Made by a program: the position numbers and the translations under genes | Shown here: positions 1-6,811 of the stretch, piece by piece | Layout of the letters: each line of letters starts with the position of its first letter | How positions within the stretch are numbered: position 1 is the first letter of the stretch | Assembly: GCA_964563585.1 (NCBI GenBank) | Contig: CAZLXG010000043.1 | Coordinates: forward strand, 1-19,549 | Source of the DNA: CAZLXG01 sp964563585 | GTDB taxonomy: Bacteria > Bacteroidota > Bacteroidia > Flavobacteriales > Flavobacteriaceae | DNA: 19,549 bases | Reading direction: 5' to 3' | The notes under the pieces: model-generated | The model's input: the letters and a program-made list of their open reading frames with translations, nothing else | Told to the model about the DNA's origin: nothing | The model's database searches: none

Positions 1-6
1 AATAAA

Positions 7-774
7 CTACTGTTTCTCTTCAATATACATTTGGCGCACTTTTTTCATAAGTTCTGAAGAATAAACAAAGTCGGTAACTACTTCGTTATCAGTTTTAAAA
101 ATGGTTTTATTACTGCCTTCCCAAGCTTTTATACCATCTTTTAAGAACACAATTTTCTCGCCAATTTCCATAACCGAATTCATGTCATGAGAGTTAATTA
201 CAGTTATTATCTGGTATTCGTCTGTAATTTCTTGAATAAGATTATCTATAACAATAGCTGTTTTGGGGTCTAGCCCAGAATTTGGTTCGTCGCAAAATAA
301 GTATTTAGGTTTGTTTACAATAGCACGTGCAATGGCTGCACGTTTTTGCATGCCTCCGGAAGCTTCACTAGGCATTTTATTATGTGCATCATCTAAATTT
401 ACACGTTTTAAAACAAAATCCACTCGGTCTTGCATTTCGCCTCTACTCATATTTGTAAACATCTGTAAAGGAAACATCACGTTTTCTGCAATTGTCATAG
501 AATCAAATAAAGCACTTCCTTGAAACACCATACCAATATCACCTCTTAAATCACGTTTTTGTGCTTCCGTAAGTTCAGAGAATATTTTCCCGTCGTATGA
601 TATCGAGCCTTGTTCATAATCAAATAAACCCAATAAACATTTAAGGAAAACTGTTTTTCCAGAGCCACTTTGCCCAATAACAAGATTGGTTTTCCCTTTT
701 TCAAAAGTGGTACTTATTCCTTTTAATACATGTGCATCACCAAACGATTTATGTAAATCTTTAACTTCTATCAT
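7..774 (-). CDS. mlaF: ABC transporter ATP-binding protein, MlaF-like (lipid transport)
   Basis: Cytoplasmic ATPase predicted to power MCE/Mla-type phospholipid transport together with the MlaE-type permease encoded just upstream. The 255-residue protein shows Walker A GQSGSGKT at about 34-41, a Q-loop MVFQGSALF near 82-90, the signature SGGMQKR that is typical of the MlaF branch, Walker B YLFCDEPNSGLDP and the H-loop INSHD. I chose the ATG at 774 because it overlaps the upstream stop as ATGA (771-774), a usual translational-coupling arrangement, and because MIEVKDLHKSFG is the normal ABC start. The frame stays open 20 codons further upstream but only inside mlaE. The stop lies 6 nt from the window edge, so the expected MCE-domain (MlaD) partner would be just outside. 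The family call is firm; the substrate is inferred. Confidence 0.9.
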   Translation of the reverse strand: MIEVKDLHKSFGDAHVLKGISTTFEKGKTNLVIGQSGSGKTVFLKCLLGLFDYEQGSISYDGKIFSELTEAQKRDLRGDIGMVFQGSALFDSMTIAENVMFPLQMFTNMSRGEMQDRVDFVLKRVNLDDAHNKMPSEASGGMQKRAAIARAIVNKPKYLFCDEPNSGLDPKTAIVIDNLIQEITDEYQIITVINSHDMNSVMEIGEKIVFLKDGIKAWEGSNKTIFKTDNEVVTDFVYSSELMKKVRQMYIEEKQ

Positions 775-1511
775 TGACTTAATAACATTTGGGTTAAGAA
801 ATAATTCAAAATAATTATAGTAACACTTGTCCAAACAAACGATGTTGTACTGGCTTTGCCAACTTCTAATGCGCCACCTTTCATGTAGTAACCATGAAAA
901 GATGGAATAGTAGCTAATACAAATGCAAATAAGAATGTTTTTATGAATGCGTAAATGATATGAAACGGAATAAAGTCCATTTGTACACCAGCAATAAAAT
1001 CGTCTATAGAAGAGTAACCGCCATATATACAGGCAATTAATCCACCAATTATTCCTAAAAACATAGCAATAGAAATTAAAAACGGATATAATAATAAAGC
1101 TATAAACTTCGGGAACACTAAGTAATTTAATGAGTTAATTCCCATGACTTCTAAAGCATCAATTTGCTCTGTAACTCGCATTGTACCAATACTAGAGGTG
1201 ATAAATGAACCAACTTTACCAGCCATAATTACAGAAATAAATGTTGGTGCAAACTCTAAAACTATAGATTGTCTAGTAGCAAAACCAACTAACGATTTAG
1301 GAATTAAAGGACTGCTTATATTTAATGCTGTTTGTATGGTAACTACACCGCCCACAAAAAAGGCGATAAAAGCAACAATACCTAACGAGCCGATAATTAA
1401 ATCGTCAATATCTTTTAAAATTAATTGCTTCATCACACTCCATTTTGTTGGTTTGCGAAACATTTCAACAATCATTAAAAAATAAGCACCAATATTATGG
1501 AGGTAAGTCAT
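771..1511 (-). CDS. mlaE: MlaE-family ABC transporter permease
   Basis: Inner-membrane permease of an MCE/Mla-type lipid transporter, 246 residues, the usual family length. An amphipathic N-terminus is followed by several hydrophobic segments (about 41-60, 85-107, 131-165, 183-205, 227-243). The conserved family core is visible: AGKVGSFITSSIGTM at 97-111, then EQIDALEVMG at 115-124. The C-terminal stretch GGALEVGKASTTSFVWTS at 212-229 is also typical. It is the first gene of an operon with mlaF, whose ATG overlaps its TGA. A one-mismatch promoter -7 element (TACTTTAG on the minus strand, 1529-1536) sits 17 nt upstream of the ATG, at nearly the same distance as the perfect elements elsewhere in the window. 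The family is certain; trafficking of glycerophospholipids is inferred from E. coli Mla. Confidence 0.9.
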   Translation of the reverse strand: MTYLHNIGAYFLMIVEMFRKPTKWSVMKQLILKDIDDLIIGSLGIVAFIAFFVGGVVTIQTALNISSPLIPKSLVGFATRQSIVLEFAPTFISVIMAGKVGSFITSSIGTMRVTEQIDALEVMGINSLNYLVFPKFIALLLYPFLISIAMFLGIIGGLIACIYGGYSSIDDFIAGVQMDFIPFHIIYAFIKTFLFAFVLATIPSFHGYYMKGGALEVGKASTTSFVWTSVTIIILNYFLTQMLLSQ

Positions 1512-1592
1512 ATGAAAATTTGTTGTTGCTAAAGTAAAAAAAAACTTAGTGATATTTAACCTTAATTTTAAATTATGATGTTTTAAAATACG

Positions 1593-1600
1593 TATTTTTG
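1593..1600 (+). promoter_or_regulatory. Bacteroidetes-type -7 promoter element before pafA
   Basis: TATTTTTG matches the Bacteroidetes consensus TAnnTTTG and ends 21 nt before the chosen ATG of pafA. No clear TTG is present at the -33 position, so only half of the promoter is supported. A possible TTG start codon (1598-1600) falls inside this element, which argues against that upstream start. Confidence 0.45.
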
Positions 1601-1621
1601 ATATTAGAAATAAAACTTATT

Positions 1622-3283
1622 ATGTTGAAAAAAATATTAGTACTCATATTCGTTATGGGTTTAAGCTTTTCTTGTAAAGCTCAAGAAGCTTCAGTTAAAA
1701 ATACATTTGAAAATGTAAATACTACTAATCCAAAATTAGTAGTAGGAATAGTTGTAGACCAAATGCGATACGATTATTTAACACGGTTTTATAGTAAGTT
1801 TGGTGATGGTGGTTTTAAGCGTATGATGAGTGAGGGTTTCAATTGTAAAAATAATCACTTTAATTATATCCCAACATATACTGGTCCAGGACACACATCG
1901 ATTTATACAGGTACAACACCAAAATATCACGGAATAATTGGAAATAATTGGTACGATAAAGAAATTAAAAAGTCGGTATATTGTGCTGGTGATGATTCAG
2001 TTGAATCTGTCGGAACATCTGCTACTTCAGGAAAAATGTCACCGCATAGAATGAAAACAACCACTTTTGCAGATGAAAATAGATTATTTACGCAAATGCG
2101 AGGAAAAACGATTGGTATATCTATTAAGGATAGAGGAGCTATTTTACCTGCAGGACATACCGCAAATGCTGCGTATTGGTTTCATGGAAAAAATGAGGGA
2201 AACTGGGTTTCGAGTACATTTTATATGAATGAATTACCAAAATGGGTAAAAGAGTTTAATACTTCAGAAACGGCAGAATCATATTTTAAAGTTTGGAATA
2301 CTCTATATGATATTGATACTTATACTGAAAGTGGAAGTGATTTGAATGCTTTTGAAGGCGGATTTAAAGGAAAAGAGACAGCAATATTTCCATATGATTT
2401 GGGGAAACTTAAAGACCAAAATGGTGGGTTTGATATTTTAAAAACTACAGCCTATGGTAATAGTTTAACTGCTGATTTTGCAATTGCGGCCATAAATGGA
2501 GAGCAATTAGGGCAAGATAATATTACCGATGTATTAGCAGTTAGTTTTTCTAGTACCGATTATATTGGGCATAATTTTGGTGTGAATTCTAAAGAAGTTG
2601 AAGACGCTTATATTAGATTAGATAAAGATTTAGAACGCTTGTTTAATGCTTTAGATGTTAAAGTTGGTAAAGGTGAATATACTGTGTTTTTAACGGCAGA
2701 TCATGGAGCGGTTAATGTGCCATCATATTTGCAATCGGTTAAAATTCCTGCTGGATATTTAAATAATTCTGAAACTAAAAAGCGTTTTAATACTTTTATG
2801 ACCGATACTTTTGGAGCTTCGGATTTGGTCGAAACCGTAAGTAATAGTCAAGTATTCTTGAATAGGGAAAAAATTAAATCTTTAGGTTTAAATTTAAGTC
2901 AAGTGCAAGATGCTATTGTAAACGAGCTTATAGGTTACAAAAATATCGATAAAGTTTATTCAGCTACTACGATGAGTACTGTTGATTTTACTTCTGGTAT
3001 TGAAGAATTATTACAAAATGGTTTTAATCAAAAACGTTCTGGTGATGTAATAATTATTAACGACCCAGCATTTACTTCTTATAGAAAAACGGGGTCAACA
3101 CACGGAAGCGGTTTGAAATACGATACTCATGTTCCACTTTTATTCTTTGGAAAAGGTATAAATCATGGGGAAACATTACAAAAAACGGTAATTACAGATA
3201 TTGCGCCAACAATATCTGCGCTTTTAGGTATTAGTTTTCCAAATGGAGCTACTGGCGAACCTCTAGAATTTGTTTTAGATTAG
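1622..3283 (+). CDS. pafA: PafA-type alkaline phosphatase (alkaline phosphatase superfamily)
   Basis: Exported phosphate monoesterase of the phosphodiesterase/alkaline phosphatase superfamily, 553 residues (Elizabethkingia PafA is about 546). The spacing of key residues matches PafA: metal ligand D46 in GIVVDQMRYD and nucleophile T87 in PTYTGPGHTS, 41 residues apart as in PafA D38/T79. N108 and the K169/R171 pair in SIKDRGA correspond to the monoesterase-specific N100, K162 and R164. Other metal-site motifs are STDYIGHNFG, TADHGA and STHGSG. The N-terminus MLKKILVLIFVMGLSFSCKAQ is a signal peptide; cysteine 18 could make it a lipoprotein, but F at -2 is a poor lipobox and cleavage before Gln21 is possible. 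The start is ATG 1622, because the TTG at 1598 lies inside the promoter element. The nuclease gene follows 3 nt after the stop. Role: phosphate release from organic phosphomonoesters in the periplasm. Confidence 0.9.
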   Translation: MLKKILVLIFVMGLSFSCKAQEASVKNTFENVNTTNPKLVVGIVVDQMRYDYLTRFYSKFGDGGFKRMMSEGFNCKNNHFNYIPTYTGPGHTSIYTGTTPKYHGIIGNNWYDKEIKKSVYCAGDDSVESVGTSATSGKMSPHRMKTTTFADENRLFTQMRGKTIGISIKDRGAILPAGHTANAAYWFHGKNEGNWVSSTFYMNELPKWVKEFNTSETAESYFKVWNTLYDIDTYTESGSDLNAFEGGFKGKETAIFPYDLGKLKDQNGGFDILKTTAYGNSLTADFAIAAINGEQLGQDNITDVLAVSFSSTDYIGHNFGVNSKEVEDAYIRLDKDLERLFNALDVKVGKGEYTVFLTADHGAVNVPSYLQSVKIPAGYLNNSETKKRFNTFMTDTFGASDLVETVSNSQVFLNREKIKSLGLNLSQVQDAIVNELIGYKNIDKVYSATTMSTVDFTSGIEELLQNGFNQKRSGDVIIINDPAFTSYRKTGSTHGSGLKYDTHVPLLFFGKGINHGETLQKTVITDIAPTISALLGISFPNGATGEPLEFVLD

Positions 3284-3286
3284 TAT

Positions 3287-4096
3287 ATGAGCAAAAAAAC
3301 GGTTTATTCATTAATAGCAATTCTTATTGTTTTTGGTGTTTATGCTTACGAGTATTTTTTAGTTGAAGAAGAAAAGGTTGAAGTTGTAAATGAAGGAAAA
3401 GCAGTTAAGCTTGATACGAATGAATATTTTTTACCAACCAGTACAACAGGGCAAATTGTACATCATGAAAGTTATTCGTTGTCATACAATGAAGAACACG
3501 AACAAGCAGAATGGGTTGCTTATGAGTTGAAGAAATCACATTTATCTAAAACTAATTTCAAACGGCCTTATTTTGAAATTGATGATGCTGTAAAAACAGG
3601 TGCTGCACATTGGCGTAATTATAAAAAATCGGGTTATGACCGTGGACATTTATGTCCTGCGGGTGATAGAAGGTATAGTCAGTTTGCACATGATGAAACT
3701 TTTTTAACAAGTAATATTTCTCCGCAAAAGCATGATTTTAATGCTGGAATTTGGAATGCATTAGAACAGAAAGTACGCTATTGGGCAGGTAAGTACGATG
3801 GCATTTTTGTAATTACTGGAGGTATTTTAAAAGGCAATATGAAAACTATTGGTGACGAATATGTTTCTGTCCCAAATCAGTTTTATAAAGTCTTGATTGA
3901 TAGTAATTCTGGAGATACAAAAATGATTGCTTTTTTAATGACTCATAAAGATTCACGTAAACCATTATATGAATTTGTTGTTTCGGTTGATGAAGTTGAG
4001 GAATTAACAGGAATTGATTTCTTTCCAGAATTAGATGATGCTATTGAAAATAAACTTGAAGCATCAAGTAGTTATAAGAATTGGAGTTTTAATTGA
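3287..4096 (+). CDS. Membrane-anchored DNA/RNA non-specific endonuclease
   Basis: Metal-dependent nuclease of the DNA/RNA non-specific endonuclease (NUC1/EndA, beta-beta-alpha-metal) family, 269 residues. A single N-terminal hydrophobic segment (about 6-24) should act as an uncleaved anchor or signal, placing the catalytic domain in the periplasm or outside. The active-site motif DRGHLCPAGD starts at 118 with general-base H121. The second motif TSNISPQKHDFN (141-152) and GIWNALE (154-160) supply N152 as the likely metal ligand and E160, 8 residues apart as in Serratia nuclease N119/E127. It is downstream of pafA in the same operon. Together they could convert extracellular nucleic acid to nucleotides and free phosphate; that link is inferred from adjacency. 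No immunity protein such as NuiA is adjacent, as expected for an exported enzyme. Confidence 0.88.
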   Translation: MSKKTVYSLIAILIVFGVYAYEYFLVEEEKVEVVNEGKAVKLDTNEYFLPTSTTGQIVHHESYSLSYNEEHEQAEWVAYELKKSHLSKTNFKRPYFEIDDAVKTGAAHWRNYKKSGYDRGHLCPAGDRRYSQFAHDETFLTSNISPQKHDFNAGIWNALEQKVRYWAGKYDGIFVITGGILKGNMKTIGDEYVSVPNQFYKVLIDSNSGDTKMIAFLMTHKDSRKPLYEFVVSVDEVEELTGIDFFPELDDAIENKLEASSSYKNWSFN

Positions 4097-4105
4097 TACG
4101 TATGT

Positions 4106-4166
4106 GTCATGCTGAACTTGTTTCTGTCTCTTATTTAAAAAGATTCTTCACTATGTTCTGAATGAT
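4106..4166. repeat. REP-like intergenic repeat remnant, imperfect palindrome
   Basis: The left arm GTCATGCTGAAC (4106-4117) and right arm GTTCTGAATGAT (4155-4166) form an imperfect inverted repeat: 9 Watson-Crick pairs plus one G-T in 12. The body includes AACTTGTTTCTG and AGATTCTTCACTATGTTCTG. This resembles a GTCAT..GAACTTGTTTCAG..AGATTCTTCA..GAATGAC repeat that I recall as dispersed between genes in flavobacterial genomes. It fills the gap between two convergent genes, where it could act as a weak bidirectional terminator. Copy number cannot be judged from one copy. Confidence 0.55.
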
Positions 4167-4169
4167 ATA

Positions 4170-5018
4170 TCATTTTAACTTTCCTAACATGCCTTTCCAA
4201 CGTAGTTTTCTAATAAATGTACCTTGTTCTTTAGTAACTAAATATTCAATTTTATTGTTTTTGGCTTTAAAGTAGCCAACTAAATAATCTTTAAAAAGAG
4301 AGATACTGCTTTTTTTATAAGCTAGTTTTATAGCAGAAATTAGTGTGATTATAAAGCCATAACGCATTTTATACATAGCCTCACCTTGTAAATATTTTGA
4401 AGCTTTGTTATAGCTAATTCCAGTAGGCTTAAGGTGTTTTACATGAAGTGATTCATCAGTAAGTAATTCCCAATTATAAAATTTTGCTAGTAATTCGTCA
4501 ACGGTATCCCAACCCATTGATGCTTTTAGTTTTCCTATTTCTAAAAAGCACTCTTTCCTATAAGCTTTTAATGCACCGCGAATATGGTCTTTTCGGGTTA
4601 GATTTTCTAAAACCCATTCGTTATTTTTTTCAATATAACAAAATCCAGATGCCATTCCTAGTTTGTTATTTGCTTTAAAATGAATTGAAAGTTGTTCTAA
4701 ATAATTGTTTGTAAAAATTAAATCTGCATCAAATTTACAGATAACATCATAATTGTTATCTAGCGTTTCATAACCTTTATAAAAAGCATTTATAATTTTT
4801 GAGCCTGGTAAATGTTGGTTTGAAGATGTGTTATTAACTAATGAAATCCACGAGTATTTTTTAATAAAACCTTCAACTATAGATTGTGTATTATCAGTTG
4901 AATTATCATTTACCACTAGAACTTGTGTTGGTAGCAAGCTTTGAGAAGCTAAAGATTCTAACGTTAAAGCTATAGAATCTTGTTCGTTATGAGTAGGAAT
5001 GATAATGTAGAATTTCAA
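4170..5018 (-). CDS. Glycosyltransferase family 2 protein
   Basis: GT-A fold glycosyltransferase, 282 residues. The family-2 N-terminus FYIIIPTHNEQDSI (3-16) is followed by the nucleotide-binding strand VLVVNDNSTDNT (33-44), the metal-binding DxD motif as FDADLIF with D97-A-D99, and an acceptor-side acidic motif near GWDTVDELL (169-177). RGALKAYRKECFLEIG (147-162) is the usual segment after the DxD domain. The C-terminus is basic with at most one hydrophobic segment (about 215-231), so the enzyme is probably cytoplasmic or peripherally bound to the inner membrane. It lies 91 nt downstream of the methyltransferase, and that gap holds a repeat remnant and a separate promoter, so expression may be partly independent. 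Donor and acceptor are unknown; a ketosynthase and methyltransferase upstream suggest a lipid-type or cell-envelope acceptor, which is inference. Confidence 0.85.
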   Translation of the reverse strand: MKFYIIIPTHNEQDSIALTLESLASQSLLPTQVLVVNDNSTDNTQSIVEGFIKKYSWISLVNNTSSNQHLPGSKIINAFYKGYETLDNNYDVICKFDADLIFTNNYLEQLSIHFKANNKLGMASGFCYIEKNNEWVLENLTRKDHIRGALKAYRKECFLEIGKLKASMGWDTVDELLAKFYNWELLTDESLHVKHLKPTGISYNKASKYLQGEAMYKMRYGFIITLISAIKLAYKKSSISLFKDYLVGYFKAKNNKIEYLVTKEQGTFIRKLRWKGMLGKLK

Positions 5019-5037
5019 AGTTTTAAGATTTATTATT

Positions 5038-5066
5038 CAAAGTTAAAATAATTTAAATTTCTGCAA
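5038..5066 (-). promoter_or_regulatory. Promoter for the GT2 gene (TTG-N18-TAACTTTG)
   Basis: On the minus strand TTG (5066-5064), an 18-nt spacer and TAACTTTG (5045-5038) match the flavobacterial consensus TTG-N17-23-TAnnTTTG. The -7 element ends 19 nt before the GT2 ATG at 5018. This is one of the two promoters in the window with both halves visible. Confidence 0.55.
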
Positions 5067-5072
5067 TTATCA

Positions 5073-5106
5073 TAAGGTTGCCACGTCTTTCGTCCTCGCA
5101 ACGACA
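5073..5106. repeat. REP-like intergenic repeat remnant (TGCGAGG..GGCAA family)
   Basis: Read on the minus strand the segment starts TGTCGTTGCGAGGACG and continues through AAAGACGTGGCAACCTTA. It resembles the CGTCATTGCGAGG..GCAATCT elements that I recall scattered in Bacteroidetes intergenic DNA. The short inverted repeat GTTGC (5077-5081) / GCAAC (5098-5102) is intact. The element sits between the methyltransferase stop and the GT2 promoter. The local base composition is clearly more GC-rich than its surroundings. Confidence 0.5.
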
Positions 5107-5109
5107 AAT

Positions 5110-5634
5110 TTATTTTATACGTTCAGCATAAACTATGTAATATCTTGGGGTAAACCATCGTAAAATTGGTCTGACACCTATTTTTTTGGTAGGATTAGTC
5201 CATTTTTCTCTATCTATAATTTTCCATCCAGATTTTTCTAAAAGCCAATCAAATTGCCAATCTTCAAATTCATGATAATGTCTATCTAACATATCTGTTT
5301 TGCTTCTATATGCTGAGGAAAACCATAATTTTAGCGGAACACTTGCCACTAATTTATCAGCTTTTATACTTTTTAAAACAGTAAGTGGAGATAGTAAATG
5401 TTCAAATATTTCAAAAGCTGTAATAACTTCTGCTTCCGAATTTGTAATTGTTATGGTATCAATGTCTAAGTCTTCACCTTTAGTATTTTCAACTTTAAAT
5501 CCCTCATTTTTCATAATTACTGAAAAAGGATTTTCAATGCCTAAATCTAAAATAGAAGATTGTGTTGAAATGTGTTTTTTTAAAAATTGAAAGGTATGTT
5601 TGAAACGTTTATTTGGGTAGCTATTTTCGTACAT
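5110..5634 (-). CDS. Class I SAM-dependent methyltransferase-like protein (type 11)
   Basis: Small Rossmann-type methyltransferase, 174 residues. Motif I is recognisable but degenerate: ILDLGIENP (28-36) where LDLGCGxG is usual. It is followed by an acidic strand end (EDLDID, 54-59), ITAFEIFEHLLSP (71-83; compare the common VLEHL element) and LVASVPLK (95-102). The segment DRHYHEFEDWQFDWLLEKSGW (117-137) fits the H..EF....L..LLE.AGF element that follows the substrate loop in type 11 enzymes. The gene starts 12 nt after the ketosynthase stop, so the two are almost certainly cotranscribed. The substrate is unknown. The weak glycine motif could mean an unusual SAM pocket or a non-catalytic relative, but the rest of the fold looks intact. 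Confidence 0.75.
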   Translation of the reverse strand: MYENSYPNKRFKHTFQFLKKHISTQSSILDLGIENPFSVIMKNEGFKVENTKGEDLDIDTITITNSEAEVITAFEIFEHLLSPLTVLKSIKADKLVASVPLKLWFSSAYRSKTDMLDRHYHEFEDWQFDWLLEKSGWKIIDREKWTNPTKKIGVRPILRWFTPRYYIVYAERIK

Positions 5635-5646
5635 GATTATTTTTAG

Positions 5647-6705
5647 CTAAACTTTATAAACAATAGCATTAACATTCATTCCAGCACCAACACTAGCAAA
5701 CATAATAATATCGTCTTTGTTTATTTCCTGATTTGGTAATTTGCCTTTTAATATTAAATCATATAAGGTTGGAACAGTTGCAACGCTAGAATTACCTAGT
5801 TTACCAATTGTCATTGGCATAATGTCTTCTGGCATTTCCAAATCATATAATTTATAAAAACGCTGAACAATAGCTTCGTCCATTTTTTCGTTGGCTTGAT
5901 GGATAAGTATTTTCTTTACATCTTTTATGTCAACTCCACTTTTGTCAAGACATGCTTTCATCGCTTTAGGAACATTGCTTAAGGCAAATTCGTAAATTTT
6001 TCTTCCATACATTTTAATATAGCGCCGTTTATCTTTTACTTCTTGATTATTGGTTTCGCCAAAATAGATATAATGTGATTCTTCAAAAGTATAGGTTGCA
6101 GTTTCATGTGCAATTATACCGCCTTCATTATTTGTAGATTCTAAAACTACTGCGCCAGCACCATCACTATAAATCATAGAATCTCTATCATGCGGATCTA
6201 AAAGGCGAGACAATGTTTCTGCTCCAATAACTAAACATTTTTTTGCTAGTCCAGCTTTTATAAACGCATTAGCTTGTATTGTGGCTTCAATCCAACCAGG
6301 GCAACCAAAAAGAATATCATAACCCACACACTTTGGGTTTTTAATTTTTAAAAGATGTTTTACCCTTGATGCAATACTTGGTACAGTATCACTTTGTATA
6401 GTATTGTGTTTTATTTCACCATAGTTATGTGCAACTATAATATAATCAAGTTCTTCTTTATTGATTTTGGCATCTTCAATGGCTTTTTTTGCTGCATAAA
6501 ATGCTAAATCGGAAGTGTTTAAATTGTCTTCTGCATAACGTCTTTCAGTAATACCAGTAATTGCTTTAAATTTTCTTACAATAATTTCATTAGGTTGGTT
6601 TATTAAATAACCATCACTATTTAAAAATTCGTGGTTGTAGAAGTCCTCGTTTTTTTCAGTATTTAAAGGAATATAACTGCCTGTACCCGTAATTTTAATA
6701 TTCAT
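5647..6705 (-). CDS. 3-oxoacyl-ACP synthase III family protein (KAS III / FabH-like)
   Basis: Thiolase-fold decarboxylating condensing enzyme, 352 residues, somewhat longer than typical FabH (about 320-335). The Cys-His-Asn triad is complete: C135 in LFGCPGWIEA, H269 in ILIHQANEKMDEA and N305 in IGKLGNSSVATVP. The N-terminus IKITGTGSYIP, GITERRYA (51-58) and the C-terminal FASVGAGMNVNA (336-347) are also family signatures. The context of the nucleophile (FGCPGW rather than the more common ..ACAG/ACSG) and the extra length suggest a specialised acyl or aryl acceptor rather than housekeeping FabH, which usually lies with plsX and rpmF. It is the first gene of a probable operon with the methyltransferase. 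A perfect -7 element lies 64 nt upstream. The product is unknown. Confidence 0.88.
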   Translation of the reverse strand: MNIKITGTGSYIPLNTEKNEDFYNHEFLNSDGYLINQPNEIIVRKFKAITGITERRYAEDNLNTSDLAFYAAKKAIEDAKINKEELDYIIVAHNYGEIKHNTIQSDTVPSIASRVKHLLKIKNPKCVGYDILFGCPGWIEATIQANAFIKAGLAKKCLVIGAETLSRLLDPHDRDSMIYSDGAGAVVLESTNNEGGIIAHETATYTFEESHYIYFGETNNQEVKDKRRYIKMYGRKIYEFALSNVPKAMKACLDKSGVDIKDVKKILIHQANEKMDEAIVQRFYKLYDLEMPEDIMPMTIGKLGNSSVATVPTLYDLILKGKLPNQEINKDDIIMFASVGAGMNVNAIVYKV

Positions 6706-6769
6706 AAAAATAAAATTATACTTTCATTATTTTGATATAAAACTAATATACCTGCTTTTTAATTTATGG

Positions 6770-6777
6770 CAAATTTA
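6770..6777 (-). promoter_or_regulatory. Possible -7 promoter element upstream of the KAS III gene
   Basis: TAAATTTG on the minus strand matches TAnnTTTG in the 106-nt gap between gcvP and the KAS III gene. It is 64 nt from the ATG, farther than the other elements here, and no TTG is seen at -33, so support is moderate to weak. Confidence 0.3.
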
Positions 6778-6811
6778 GTTTCATTTAATTTACGATGTTC
6801 AGCCTTGTAAT

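Noticed and set aside
263..523. Open frame on the plus strand inside mlaF
   Set aside because: It is fully antisense to a conserved ABC ATPase, resembles no known family and has no promoter or initiation context. The similar antisense frames inside mlaE (1144-1485), dcp (12861-13142, 13182-13436) and the hydrolase (18157-18360) were rejected for the same reason.
775..834. 20-codon N-terminal extension of mlaF
   Set aside because: It lies wholly within mlaE, and the ATGA overlap at 771-774 with MIEVKDLHKSFG gives the normal start.
1598..1621. Upstream TTG start for pafA
   Set aside because: The codon is part of the -7 promoter element and would spoil the signal peptide; ATG 1622 gives a clean one.
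4097..5110. Insertion sequence or composite element around the GT2 gene
   Set aside because: The two repeat remnants differ from each other, there is no transposase and no target duplication is visible, so a mobile unit is not supported.
4170..6705. Part of a flexirubin or aryl-polyene biosynthetic cluster
   Set aside because: None of the other expected genes (acyl carrier protein, dehydratases, ammonia-lyase, KAS I/II, acyltransferases) are nearby; gcvP and pafA-nuc flank the trio.
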